From Lantana camara (Eukaryota > Streptophyta > Magnoliopsida > Lamiales > Verbenaceae), in NCBI GenBank assembly GCA_037501455.1, contig CM074858.1:14496501-14560500 (forward strand): 64,000 nucleotides of DNA, in the 5' to 3' direction. The position numbers were made by a program, and so were the translations under genes. The notes under the pieces are model-generated. The model saw only the letters and a list, made by a program, of their open reading frames with translations, had not been told where the DNA came from and did no database searches. This document shows, one piece after another, positions 10,631-21,305 of this stretch (the stretch's first letter is position 1; each line of letters opens with the position of its first letter).

Positions 10631-12684
10631 TCGTTGTGGTGAGTTCAACGCCACTTTCCGTTCGTTAATCTGACACTCGATCTATTTATTACGAATTATT
10701 TTGCGTAATTGTGATTATTTGAATTAATTGTTTTAAGTGCAAATAAATTGGTTATTGTTGGTTTGTTGATCGAGATGTATTCCAATCGTATACGAAAATA
10801 TGTATTGAATGAATTGTGATATGCATGAATATTTTGACTTACAATTTGAATTCCGATGTGATGAATTTACGCTATTTGTTAAGTACGAAGGGGTGTTAGT
10901 GTAATATTTAGAAACTAATTTTTTATGTGATTAAATGAACTTGAATGATATTTTAGAAGAACGAACATGTTGTGATTTCTCTATATGGATTTGAGACGTT
11001 CTCAATGTTATGTTTGTTGTAAATTGTGTTTCAAATATAAAATTAAGATATATGAAAGATGCTTGAACAACTTGAGACTTGATGCATGATAGGAGTTAGA
11101 ATTGTAGTATCTTGATTTACTCTTACTACTCGAAAATGGTATATTATGAATTACGATAAATTGATAATTGTCATGTTTGTAAGTAATTAATTCCTAGTTG
11201 AATAATTGTATAAACACTTTAAACAAAAAAATTATGCTTAGTAATCAACTAAGGGGATGTATGTGTAATAATTCTAAACTTTTATAAATGACTTAGGGGA
11301 TGTAAGTGTAATATTATGAAACTATGAATGTGACTTGAGCTTGTGTACCAAACATGTTGTGAAGTTGTAAGGTATGATCTTAAGTGAATTAGATGCAATC
11401 TTTAATTGTATCAAGCATGCCATCTACATACAACAACTTTGTATGTTTATATGATCAAGTTGCTCTTACTTATGCACTTTATAACTCGACATGAACTTGA
11501 TGCTTAATTGTAATATTATAATTGAACCCTGTGCCATTGGATGATTTAATATGCATTTTGTGAATACATTGATTTCCTAAATTGATCTTGCATCTTTGGA
11601 TATGGAATTGCGTGTTGGTTGCTTGTAAATATGACCTTGTTGAGCATTGATATGCCTTGAATGACCACAACACCTTATCCAAGCACAACATGAACACTTA
11701 TGCATAACCACGATCATGTTGAACAACGCCGTACGTCTTGTTTGGTTCATATAGAGTCTAAGTCTGGGCTTCTGTATGTCTTGTTACAGAGTTTGGTGGT
11801 GCCGGTGGGCCCGAGGTTTAGAGTGTTTGGCCCTTCACACTCTCAGACTCTACTTTCACGAGGTGAGGTTTAGGATTTTGTATAGTTATGCGACCTATGG
11901 CCTTAATATGCCAATTTCAACCCTTGCATGCGAGTATACCTTACTATAGATATGTATGTGTTGAATATGATATTTTTATGATCTTATGCTTGCACTTCTC
12001 CGTGGGCTTGCTATCCCTGCAGCGTGGGAATGTAAGTGCGTGAGTCCTGCGTGGGCGGGCTATCCCTGCAGCGTAGGAATACTTATAAAAACCAGTTTTT
12101 GAAGCATATGTAAGCTATTTTGAAAAAACAGTTGTGTTGTGATTATGTAGCGAGATTGCCATGAAAGATTGGCGTATGTGGTCCGTAGTGATCCGTTGTG
12201 ATTTGTGTGTGGATCTGATCCTGGAGAGCTGCGGGAATGGGTACCCCCGGGACGTTTAGGGCCGTCGGGGCATTTATCCATTGCGTAGTTCCATTTGAGA
12301 TATCTTCACGCGACCCGTGCTGTAGGGAAGGTGTGGTATCTTGAGCCTTCGGTGTTTTATCCGGGGAGGACTCTTGTGGGTTCGCTACCCCTTGAGGGTG
12401 AGTCTATTTTTAGACGGTTTTATAGATAGTTTAGGGACTATACATCTCCTCCATCACTGGTGTAGCGGTTGGATTGTTTTTTATTTATGATTCTGAGGAG
12501 TAAAGGTTGGAAGCTCGTACTCGCCGAGCATGTGTTCTTTTATGTTATGGAATTATGAATCGGGATAGAGTCCTTCTGGAAATGGTTTTTATACTTATAT
12601 CTTTATTTATTTGGGTTATTTCGAAATGTTTTGGTATGCAACACCTATCCCCGGTTCATGAGTCCATCCTTTTATTCTGTGCTA

Positions 12685-12775
12685 TGCTCTATATATATAT
12701 ATATATTGTGGGTGTGCGTTAGCCCCCTCACTCGGTCAAGTTGACTGACCCCTCATTTAAACTTTTAGTTGCAGG
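12685..12775 (+). promoter_or_regulatory. Predicted core promoter of the 4.16-kb LTR
   Basis: An alternating TA run (about 12690-12706), then CCCCCTCACTC, then a short stem-loop with arms TCGGTCA and TGACTGA, followed by a pyrimidine-rich stretch and TTGCAGG. The same order occurs in the other Tekay-like LTRs here. The transcription start is inferred to lie near the hairpin. Confidence 0.45.
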
Positions 12776-13287
12776 TCTGTTGGCGTTTGCTAGGCGGGAG
12801 TGAGTCCTTTGAGTTGCACTTCGTCGGTCTAGCCTTTCTAGTTGCATTTGTCTTTCATACACTTTACTTATGTCTTGACTTGTAGACTTGAGATTATACT
12901 TTACCTTTCTGTAGCCCTGTGTGGCATTCGTATTCGGCCCTGTGTGGCACTCGATGATTATTGCGTTATGTTGATCGGATATTCGGGACTAGGTATTTAT
13001 GCTAGTTGAACCCGTCACCTGTTATGCTTGTTGATATTCGGGACTAGGTATCTATGCTAGTTGAACCCGTCACTTGTTTTGAATGTTGATTTAAATGCTT
13101 CCGCTATCTTGTTTTGAATGTTTGAATTGCTTCCGCACTCTGAGTTTGTCGAGTTAGATCCGCCTAGCATAGCATGTGAGTTTGTCTCCCGTTCGCTCTG
13201 ATTCGGATTCGGGCATGGACTCCCATTTCATGACCGGGTCTGGGTCTCAGTGCGGGGGATGTGGCATCCTCCGTTTGGGGTGTTACA

Positions 13288-14323
13288 CTTGAACCCAGAA
13301 TTCGACTCTATCACTAGGGATATTCTGAAAGAAATTACCTTACCCTCAGTTGATATCGCGTACGCCATCATTCGCCGGGAATCTGCCCGAAGAGCCATCA
13401 TTGGCCCATCGACAGCCTTCACGGAAGCGAACCTATCATCGGGTGTCGGTATGGGGTTAACAACTCAAGAAAAAGGGGTAAGGACGAAACCAACCACTTA
13501 CAGGGCTACGCGTTGACCAGATCCACCAAAACCGTAGTCGGCGTCCACCTCCCGGAATAAATCTGACTTGGTTTGTGATTATTACGGTAAGAAGGTCCAT
13601 TAGAGAAAGGGTGCTTCGAGATTATGGGGTACCCGGAATGGTGGGAGCCGCGGGAGAACACGCGTGATGCGGGGCTGAATCGCGGTTCAGCGGCCGCTGC
13701 TCAGGGAATCAACGCCGGCGAAGAGACCGGTAAGGTAGCAGTCGCAGCCCTGAGCATCGGACAGAAAAGAGAATGGAACCCTAGCGGCGGAAATCCTCAA
13801 GAAAGAAATGGAGCCGCCTCTTCCTCATTTCCCTTGATAGGTATAGGGCAAATGTGGTTGAATTTACCCCTTTGCCCCTCACTTAAAAGGGATGATAATT
13901 GTGGTATTAATATTGTTCATAATTTTATTAATACAAAAAACCCACAATGGATATTTGACTGTGGAGCTACCAATACCGTTACCTATGATCCAAGTGATAT
14001 ATTATTGATGAACAGCTCCCGAATATACAAACAATTCAAACTGCTAATGGGAAATTGCTCCGGTTAAGGGAGGGGGTGTGGTTGAATTTACCCCAACTTT
14101 GAAACTGTTAAATTGTTTATGTGTTCCCTCACTTTGAAATAAACTGCTATCCATCAGTCATGTCACCAAGGAATTAAATTGCACCTTTGTAATGTGTCCC
14201 TCGTTTTGTGTTCTGCGGGATATCCGTTGGAGGAAGATAATTGGGCATGGCACTGAACGAGGGGTTCTATATTATGTTGATGAAGTAACCATAGGGGGAC
14301 GGACACTAATGGCTCAGGGTTCG
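13288..14323 (+). pseudogene. copia gag C-terminus, zinc knuckle and protease
   Basis: The gag frame resumes with NPEFDSITRDIL and continues to about 13516. A damaged zinc knuckle follows (CDYYGKK.H...GCFEIMGYPEWW around 13565-13645), with one Cys replaced by Tyr and an in-frame stop. The protease motif is WIFDCGATNTVTY (about 13947), where most copia proteases have DSGA. Downstream, several frameshifts precede the GAG-pre-integrase start (CPSFCVLRDI, 14192), which runs into the second solo LTR at 14323. Confidence 0.75.
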
Positions 14324-14699
14324 TGTAGCACCCGAAACGCTAGGCGCCACATCCCCCGCACTACAGTCCCAATCCACATATGAAACGAATAATCCATACA
14401 TGAACCGAAACTATAGCGAACGGGAGACAATAAAAAAAAACACAAGGCTAGGCGGGTACCCTCAATTAAAACCAAAACAACTCAGAGCAATAAAATAGCG
14501 GAAGCAAAAGCATTCAATACATATAGGTACCATATTTACATACTTACTTATAGGTACCGACAATTCATATCATTACAATATCAATCCAAGTATAATTCAA
14601 GATATACTACAAAATAACTAGTATCAACACAAGTACAATGTATGAAGGTGCAGTGCTAGACCCGAATAAAAGACACGAGACTCTAAATCCCGCCTAGCA

Positions 14700-14765
14700 C
14701 GAACCTGCAAAACTGAAAAGTTGAGGTGTCAGTCCAAACGGACTGAGCGAGGGGTATAAATAAAT
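14700..14765 (-). promoter_or_regulatory. Predicted core promoter and hairpin of the family A solo LTR
   Basis: On the minus strand a TATTTATACCCCTC box is followed by a stem-loop with arms CAGTCC and GGACTG, then TTTTGCAGG. This is the equivalent of 28055-28120 in the complete element. Confidence 0.45.
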
Positions 14766-15339
14766 ATATGCGCACATACATGCAAGTTATAATCTCGGGT
14801 AATAATTTTAGAAAATCACAACCCAAGTATTAAAATCAAAAGATACTATCGCCCGAGGTTACAACTAATTCAATTTATCAATTAATTCAGTTCAATACAA
14901 TCAATATGTGGCCCGACGAGTGAGGGCAATTCTCCAACCTTACTCCGACCGTGTACAATCAATCAATTATCAGGTGATTAGGTGATCAAGCAATTATTTA
15001 CTGTGCACAATTAGCAGTTTCAGTGACTCCTTCTTCCTCCGGGTGATGGTGGGATTGCAAGGCCCCACCATCCAATCAGTCTGGGCAGAGGGTACATGAA
15101 TCCCTAAGCCCGGAACTCCTTCCTCCCCTAATCTCCTAGGGGGTTCAGGGGTCATCCCAGTTTGGTGAGGATAGTACTCGAGTTACCCGTCAGCCCATGC
15201 TTTCCCGGTTGGCTCGAGCCACTATCCTCGGGCCCACAGTGCAATTCAATGACTCGCCAATATAATCAATCCGTCAATCAATCAATCAATCAATCGGTTT
15301 TGTCAAATCATTTTGCAAATCATAAAGTTCGCAAACTAT

Positions 15340-15402
<63 letters not shown>

Positions 15403-15736
15403 CATTTGGCCGAAATAGTCATATAGGGGTTGTAAGGGTTCTATTTATCTAGAATTTAAACCTCACCTTGACAAACGAACCAAAAAGGAAGCAAGAGAGC
15501 ACCCTACGGAGCGGGCTCCTCAAAACCGGGACCTTGATCTGTGCAACAAGGACAAGTGTGAAATAAGACTCGACTCGAATGAACCAATTATGACGAACGG
15601 CAAAGTCATGCACCAATATGTTATGAAATAACGATTTAGTGAATGTCAAATAAGAGCATGATTGTCAATAAACCAAGTATATATAACACATACACGTACA
15701 ACCATGCATGCAAAACAATATGCATGAAAACAGAGG

Positions 15737-15943
15737 GTGACACGCCCGTGTCACAAAAATACACTAAGCCGTGACACCCCCGTGTCACAGTACAGCGGGC
15801 GACATGCATGCGAACAGAAGGTGACACGCCCGTGTCACCACTACCAAGAAAATCTGACACCCCCGTGTCATGATACAGAAACTCAAACCAACAAGCACCC
15901 CCGTATCACGCTGAAGAAGGGAAAAGCGACACCCCCGTGTCAA
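15737..15943 (-). repeat. Paired GTGACAC/GTGTCAC palindromes, solo LTR copy
   Basis: Six 18-bp palindromes of type GTGACACGCCCGTGTCAC start at 15737, 15771, 15821, 15854, 15892 and 15926. They form three pairs with start-to-start distances of 34, 33 and 34 bp, and the pairs are 84 and 71 bp apart. Several have one or two mismatches. Open reading frames across this stretch are by-products of the repeat. Confidence 0.9.
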
Positions 15944-16881
15944 CTGCGCGTAACAGAAAAACAGGGCAAGAAAACAGGGGTTTCCATGCAAAACCAACCC
16001 AATCACCAAATTTCAACCAACAAATGCAATCAAAACTTGAGGAAACATGTATCCATACTTGAAGCACAATAATATCTAACATATATACCCATATCATACA
16101 TTGATCATCAAGATTCACCAAAAGAAACCCATAAAATTTCATATAACCCAACTTTCTTATAACTTCATGTTTCATGCAAGTCTTGAAGGGAAAAAAACCT
16201 AAACATGCTTCTAGTCAAGAATAAACATGAAAGCATCAATCAATCATCAAACCCTACTCAACCAAATAATCAAGAGCTCAAGCAATGCTTCCATATATAC
16301 CTTGAAATGAAGGAAAAGAAATGATGAGGTGAAGATGTGATGATGTTGATGATCTTAGCTCCAAAGTTCTTCAATTATAGCTTGAGATTAGATGAAATCT
16401 TCCTTCCTCTCTTGATGGTGTAAATACCGATCCTTAGTGTGTATGTGTGTGATGTTCTTGTATGTAATGTATTGTATGAGAGTGTGTGGGAGAAGAATGC
16501 ATATATGATATATTATATCATCCACTACACGCCTAATACCAACCTATTGCATATTAGTCCCTCATGCATTTAAATGAATGCAATCAAGTATCATCTTTAA
16601 TAATTAGACATCTAACTCCCAATTCATGAAAATGCAATTAAGTCCATAAATTTATGAGATGATCCATTAAAGTCGTATAAGACAATTAAGCACATTATCA
16701 CTTAATTCACGAATTTCACATTAAAACTAATTCATATAAATACATAGGAATGTATAATACACATAGTAATGTAATAAAATTATAATAAGCAAGTAAATAT
16801 ATAAACTTAAACCCCCAACTCCCGAAGACCCGCACGTGGCGTGCTTACCTGAACTTCCGGAATTTGGGGCGTTACAGTTCG

Positions 16882-17816
16882 AATGAAAAGCAAAGTTGGC
16901 TATGGCACCAGCGTTTGGGACACCCGTCTGATGGTTATCTGAAAAAATTATTTCCTAAATTTTCCAGTACAAAATTATCTTGTGATACTTGTGTGTTATC
17001 AAAAAGCCATATACAAAGTTTTCCTTTAAATAATACTAGGGTTGACACTCTGTTTTCTTTAATACATTCTGATGTTTGGGGCCCAGCCCCGGTTATTGGT
17101 GGGGGAGGATTACATTACCTTGTGTCATTTATTGATGATTGCACACGGATGAGTTGCGTTTATTTCTTGAAACACAAATCTGATGTCTTTCATAAATTCA
17201 CTCATTTTTATCGTATGATTCGAACTCAGTTTAATGCTGAAGTCCACATACTTAGGTGTGATAATGGGGGGGAGTTTGTCAACAACAAAATGTAAACCTT
17301 TTTCTCCGAAAACGGCCTTATCCACCAAGCCACTTGCCCATATACACTACAACAAAATTGGGTAGCTGAACAAAAGAACCGATTCTCCTTAGAGATCACC
17401 CGAGCCTTAATGATTGAGTCTCATGTTCTCTCCTCTTTCTGGCCCAAGGCCTTAGCCACTGCTACTTGTCTGGCCAATCGTTTTTCCACAAAAATACTAC
17501 ACTTTCGCACACCCATACAGTGTCTGAGTGACTATACTAAAGTGTCACCACCCCTATCCATTACACCCCGAGTGTTCTGTTGCTCTATTTTTGTTCATAT
17601 CCCCATTGCACAAAGAACTAAACTTGATCCCTCTGCTGAAAAATGTGTCTTTGTGGGGTACGAGATTAACCAGAAGGGCTACCGGTGTTTCATCCCAAAA
17701 ATCGATCGGATGTTTGTCACAGTGAACTATGACTTTGTGAAAACTGAGTATTTTTTTCTGGCTTCCAACCAACCTAGTGTCCCAGGGAGTGTGAGATACA
17801 TAAGGATCCACTAGAT
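16882..17816 (+). pseudogene. copia GAG-pre-integrase and integrase region
   Basis: The frame resumes after the solo LTR with the diagnostic WLWHQRLGHPS motif and the zinc-binding CDTCVLSKSH. The integrase core follows: HSDVWGPAP, VSFIDDCTR (first catalytic Asp) and LRCDNGGEFVN (second Asp). A stop at 17293-17295 interrupts it; the same frame then continues through TCPYTLQQNWVAEQKN (third catalytic Glu) to 17816. Integrase would insert the cDNA into host DNA; this copy is disrupted. Confidence 0.85.
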
Positions 17817-19600
17817 TGGCTTTGTGCAACCCCTCTATCTTCTGACAGTTGTCCGCCCCCCGCATGCTCTACCGAGATTCAACCAACCCAGGAGATGGCC
17901 ACGTCCCCATTATCTTCCTCTATCGGTATCCCTGAGGTTAGTACAAAAATTTTGGATCCACTATCTACTTCTGCTATTCCTAACACTGCAGGTGTAATAG
18001 AAACAAACAACTATGTACTCCCAGCTCGGAGTACGAGCGAGATACCACGTAAACGATACCTCCCAGAACACAAGCCCAGGATGTAGAAATATCCTGTGGC
18101 TAACTTGGTCAGAGGGAGCCTGACAGAATCAACAAAAGTTTTTGCAACTGTTATTTATACAGATGAGGTACCACAAAATGTGGAAGAAGTAATGGGGATT
18201 CCCAAGTGTAGGTAATGGATGCTGAAATGAGCACATTAAGGAAACAAAACACTTGGGAAAAAATGTCTACACCCGCCTGACAAGAAGCCAGTGGGATGTA
18301 GGTGGGTGTATACAATCAAGAGGAAAGTCGACGGGTCAATTGAGCGATATAAGGCCCGTTTGGTTGCAAAGGGGTACACCCAAACCTATGGAGTGGATTA
18401 TGCAGAAACCTTCTCCCCGGTAGCGAAGATCGACATAATCAGGGTTCCTTCAGTTGCCGTGAATCAGAATTGGCCCCTTCATCAGTTTGACATAAAGAAT
18501 GCCTTTTTCCACGATGATTTAATGGAGGAAGTGTATATGGAGGTCCCTTCGGGGTTTTCTTATGAATTTGGTACCAATGAGGTGTGTAGGCTAAAAAAGG
18601 CACTGTATGGCCTTAAACAATCCCCTAGGGCGTGGTTTGGAAGGTTCACTGTGGCAATGAAAAGGTATGGGTACGTACAGAGTAATTCTGACCATACTCT
18701 GTTCCTGAAGGAAAGAGGTGAAAATATCACATGTCTAATCATATATGTTGATGATATGATCATTACTAGGGATGACATTGAGGAAATGAGGGATCTTCGG
18801 GAAAATCTGTTTGGAGAATTTGAGATGAAGGACTTGGGTCACCTGAAGTATTTCTTAGGGATCGAAGTCATGCGATTGAATCAAGGGATCTATTTGTCAC
18901 AAAGGAAGTACATTCTGGACTTACTATTAGAAACGGGGATGTTGGATTTTTGGCCAGTGATACACCTATAATGAATAATCACGAGTTGAAAATTACTGAG
19001 GGAGCCGAACCAGCACATCGAGCGAGGTATCAACACCTTATTGGGAAACTCATATACCTCTCACATACCAAACCAGACGTTGCGTATGCTGTCGGAGTAG
19101 TGAGTCAATTCATGTATAACCCTCAAAGAAGCATATGGAAGCAGTATTGCGGATACTAAGATATTTGAAAGGATCACCAAACACAGGAATCCTATTCAAG
19201 AGAAATGGTCATTTGCAGATAGAAGCATATATAGATGCAGATTAGGCGGGTAGCCCACTTGACAGAAGGTCGACCTCCAACTACTTTACATTTGTTGGGG
19301 GAAATTTAGTAACGTGGAGGAGCAAAAAGCAAAAGGTGGTAGCACGCTCGAGTGCCGAGGCAGAATTCCGGGAAATTGCGAAAGGGGTGTCCAAAGTCTT
19401 GTGGTTAAGGAAGCTGATGACTGAATTGGGTTTTCCTCCAACTGGAGCCTGTCCCTTAAAATGTGATAACAAAACAGTTGTTCACATATCCGAGAATCTA
19501 GTGCAACACGACAGGACGAAACATGTAGAGATTGGTCGCCACTTTATAAAAGAAAAGTTGGAAGGTGGGATTATATCACTCCCATTTGTATGATCAGACA
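17817..19600 (+). pseudogene. copia reverse transcriptase and RNase H, broken
   Basis: After a degenerate linker, the reverse transcriptase is open at 18291-18971: GCRWVYTIKRKVDGS, the ARLVAKGYTQ segment and the catalytic YVDDM at about 18744. A frameshift near 18945 moves the continuation (HLIGKLIYLSHTKPDVAYAVG) to another frame, and another near 19140 moves it again. RNase H is recognisable as AYIDAD..AGSPLDRRST, ARSSAEAEFREIA and the closing KHVEIGRHFIKEKLEGG (open at 19336-19593). At least one in-frame stop and two frameshifts prevent a full polyprotein. Confidence 0.85.
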
Positions 19601-19690
19601 ACCAACTGATAAACATTCTCATAAAAACTGTTATAGGGAAAGTGTTTCATGATACCTTGCACAAGTTAGGCGTTGGATATCCCCCGACCT

Positions 19691-19704
19691 AACTTAAGGG
19701 GGAG
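19691..19704 (+). other. Polypurine tract of the copia element
   Basis: AAGGGGGAG immediately upstream of the 3' LTR, the usual priming site for plus-strand DNA synthesis. Confidence 0.75.
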
Positions 19705-19876
19705 TGTTGACTTTAGTATTTTCGGAAAGGATCCTTTACCTTGTATCAGGGGATTTTATTACTCCTTTGATTTAGGATCCTAGTCCTTTATATGCTTTCT
19801 TCGTGTAAGGGTTTGTACGATCAACAAGAACAATGAAATACAATTCCATCTTTTCCTATACTTTTACTTTTCAACA
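19705..19876 (+). repeat. 3' LTR of the copia element
   Basis: 172 bp, TGTTGACTTTAG to TTTTCAACA, followed by the duplication TCTTC. It differs from the 5' LTR at about 11 sites. Confidence 0.92.
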
Positions 19877-20345
19877 TCTTCTTCCTCTCTTCTTCTTCCA
19901 CCTTGTATTCGTCTTCCCTCTTCTCCAGTTCTTGTTCCCTCTTCTCCAGTTCTTCCCTCTTCTCTTCCCACTTCTTCTTCTCCTCCTCAATTTGGTTTAA
20001 TGTTTCACTTGACTCAGCTGTTCTGGACTTGCACTTGTGGATGAAAGCAGTGAATTTCTTTTCTATTGCTTGGTTCTCTTCTTCCCTGAATTTAGTGTTT
20101 TGTTCCGTTATTTCTCTCTCTTTCTCCTCCTGTGTATGAATTTCCACCACATATAATTTTAGTATCTTTTTGTCACGATTCTCCAAACATAATTCTGATT
20201 CTTCCCTTTCCTGGTTCGCTTGCTCTAATAATTGTTTGAACCTCATGCTGAAACTCAGACAGGTTATGGTTGTTACCAATAAGAAAGAAACCACAAAAGG
20301 GGGCTGGTTTGAGACTTGAGAGTTGTGTCTTTTATAAGAGTACAT

Positions 20346-20744
20346 GACTAGAATTTATATTAAAAAATAAAGAAAAAGAGAAAAGAAGAAAAAGAGTGCA
20401 TGACACAAATGAATCTCGCTCAATATAATAGTATAGATGATTTGTTCTGATCTATTTGTTTTTATTCCATGTTGCCTAGAGTTTTAATGCTCAAGAATAT
20501 AATGTCTTTTGGCTCTCTAATTCTCGGTCAGTTGGGACTCTTTAGGAACTCGTGGATATATGAGCTCCCAAGCTAAACGTCATTATCTATTCTCGATCTG
20601 AGTCACCTATCCCTTAGGTAGGTCCCCATCAATAATAAAATAGAACTCAAGAACCAAAATTCTTAGCAAAACTTAGAAAACTATCATTGATCATGATTAA
20701 AAATGTAACTTTGAAAGATTGTTTTTTCTCCAAAAACTTTATAA
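20346..20744. other. Intergenic DNA upstream of the coiled-coil gene
   Basis: No gene is seen. The stretch 20633-20686 repeats a 54-bp segment found at about 5391-5444 with two mismatches. Confidence 0.6.
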
Positions 20745-20753
20745 AACATATTA

Positions 20754-21210
20754 GGGTTAATTACATCTAGACCCCTTCCGAGTTTAGTATATTACAAGTG
20801 GACCCCTGTTAGTCATTTTATTACAGTTTGACACCTTCTAAAATTTCGAAATTACTAAACGGTGAAGAAAATGTACGATTCCGTTAAATATTTCACGTTA
20901 TATTCCAAATATTTGTGAAATGACCATTATGTTTGGTTCTAAGATCATGTTTTATAAAAGTAGGAAAAAAAATCACATTTTTTTAGAATAAATAAAAGGT
21001 TAAACAAACAATTCTTTCACAATTATTTTGAATATAATGGTTATTTCACAATTATTTGGAATATTGCGTGAAATATTTAACAAAATTGTATCTTTTCTTC
21101 ATCGTTTAGTAATTTCGAAATTTTAAAAGGGGTCAAACTGTAATAAAATGACTAACAGGGGTCCAATTATAATATACTAAACTCGGAAGGGGTCTAGATG
21201 TAATTAACCC
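20754..21210. mobile_element. Hairpin MITE (Mutator-like), 457 bp
   Basis: It has almost perfect inverted arms of about 178 bp starting GGGTTAATTACATCTAGACC, flanked by an exact 9-bp duplication AACATATTA at 20745-20753 and 21211-21219. Nine-base duplications are typical of Mutator-like transposition. No coding sequence. It ends 96 bp beyond the P450 stop codon, so it probably lies in or next to the P450 3' UTR. Confidence 0.88.
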
Positions 21211-21305
21211 AACATATTATTAGTGTAACAATTACATATCCCCAAACATTGGAGCGACATTTAATTTTGCCCTTATTTGTGTAAACACGTGCCGAAATTC
21301 AATCT

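Larger units (their letters stand above)
9131..13287 (+). mobile_element. Solo LTR, 4,157 bp, Gypsy (Tekay/Del-like), inside copia gag
   Basis: It begins TGTGACGCCCC and ends GGGGTGTTACA, with an exact duplication CTTGA at 9126-9130 and 13288-13292. There is no gag or pol inside. The last 60 bp (GTGCGGGGGATGTGGC...) and the promoter region near 12690-12790 (TATA run, CCCCCTCACTC, short hairpin, TTGCAGG) match the ends of the 2,500-bp LTR family at 25997-35751, so it is a longer relative. It is the product of LTR-LTR recombination that removed the rest of the element. It contains a GC-rich block at 9690-10630 and a CT-rich run at 9608-9650. Confidence 0.85.
14324..16876 (-). mobile_element. 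Solo LTR, 2,553 bp, Tekay/Del-like family A, inside copia pol
   Basis: In reverse orientation it starts TGTAGCACCC and ends GGGGCGTTACA, with an exact duplication GTTCG at 14319-14323 and 16877-16881. It is the same family as the LTRs at 25997-28496 and 33252-35751: both ends match, and the palindrome array is the same type. It holds no coding sequence. Host copia reading resumes in frame at 16882, so the insertion is precise. Contents include a (TA)n run at 15342-15401 and the palindrome array at 15737-15943. Confidence 0.93.
8284..19876 (+). mobile_element. Ty1/copia retrotransposon, full length, nested-into
   Basis: The LTRs at 8284-8455 and 19705-19876 are both 172 bp and flanked by an exact 5-bp duplication TCTTC (8279-8283 and 19877-19881). 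Internal order is gag, protease, GAG-pre-integrase, integrase, reverse transcriptase and RNase H, which is copia order. Without the two inserted solo LTRs the element would be about 4.9 kb, a normal size for short-LTR lineages such as Ale/Retrofit. By hand count the LTRs differ at about 11 of 172 positions (about 6%), so it is the older of the two fully bounded elements in this half of the window. Many stops and frameshifts make it inactive. Confidence 0.92.
8166..20345 (-). pseudogene. Coiled-coil host gene split by a copia element
   Basis: The coding part at 19882-20345 encodes a Glu/Lys/Arg-rich coiled coil (repeats such as KREELEKREQELEKRED) and reads straight into the target duplication TCTTC of the copia element. 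On the far side (8166-8278) the same frame continues for about 37 more codons to TAA at 8166-8168. With the transposon in place the frame instead runs into the LTR and gains an 18-residue LTR-derived tail ending at 19821. The apparent ATG at 20343-20345 may be too early: a TATAAAAG box overlaps codons 4-6, so the internal ATG at 20244-20246 (MRFKQLL) is a better start. I do not recognise the family; coiled-coil content makes a structural or scaffold role plausible but unproven. Confidence 0.5.

Noticed and set aside
15737..15943. Regularly spaced palindromes resembling a CRISPR array
   Set aside because: Spacers are related to each other, spacing alternates, the repeats lie inside an LTR and there are no cas genes; the organism is a plant.
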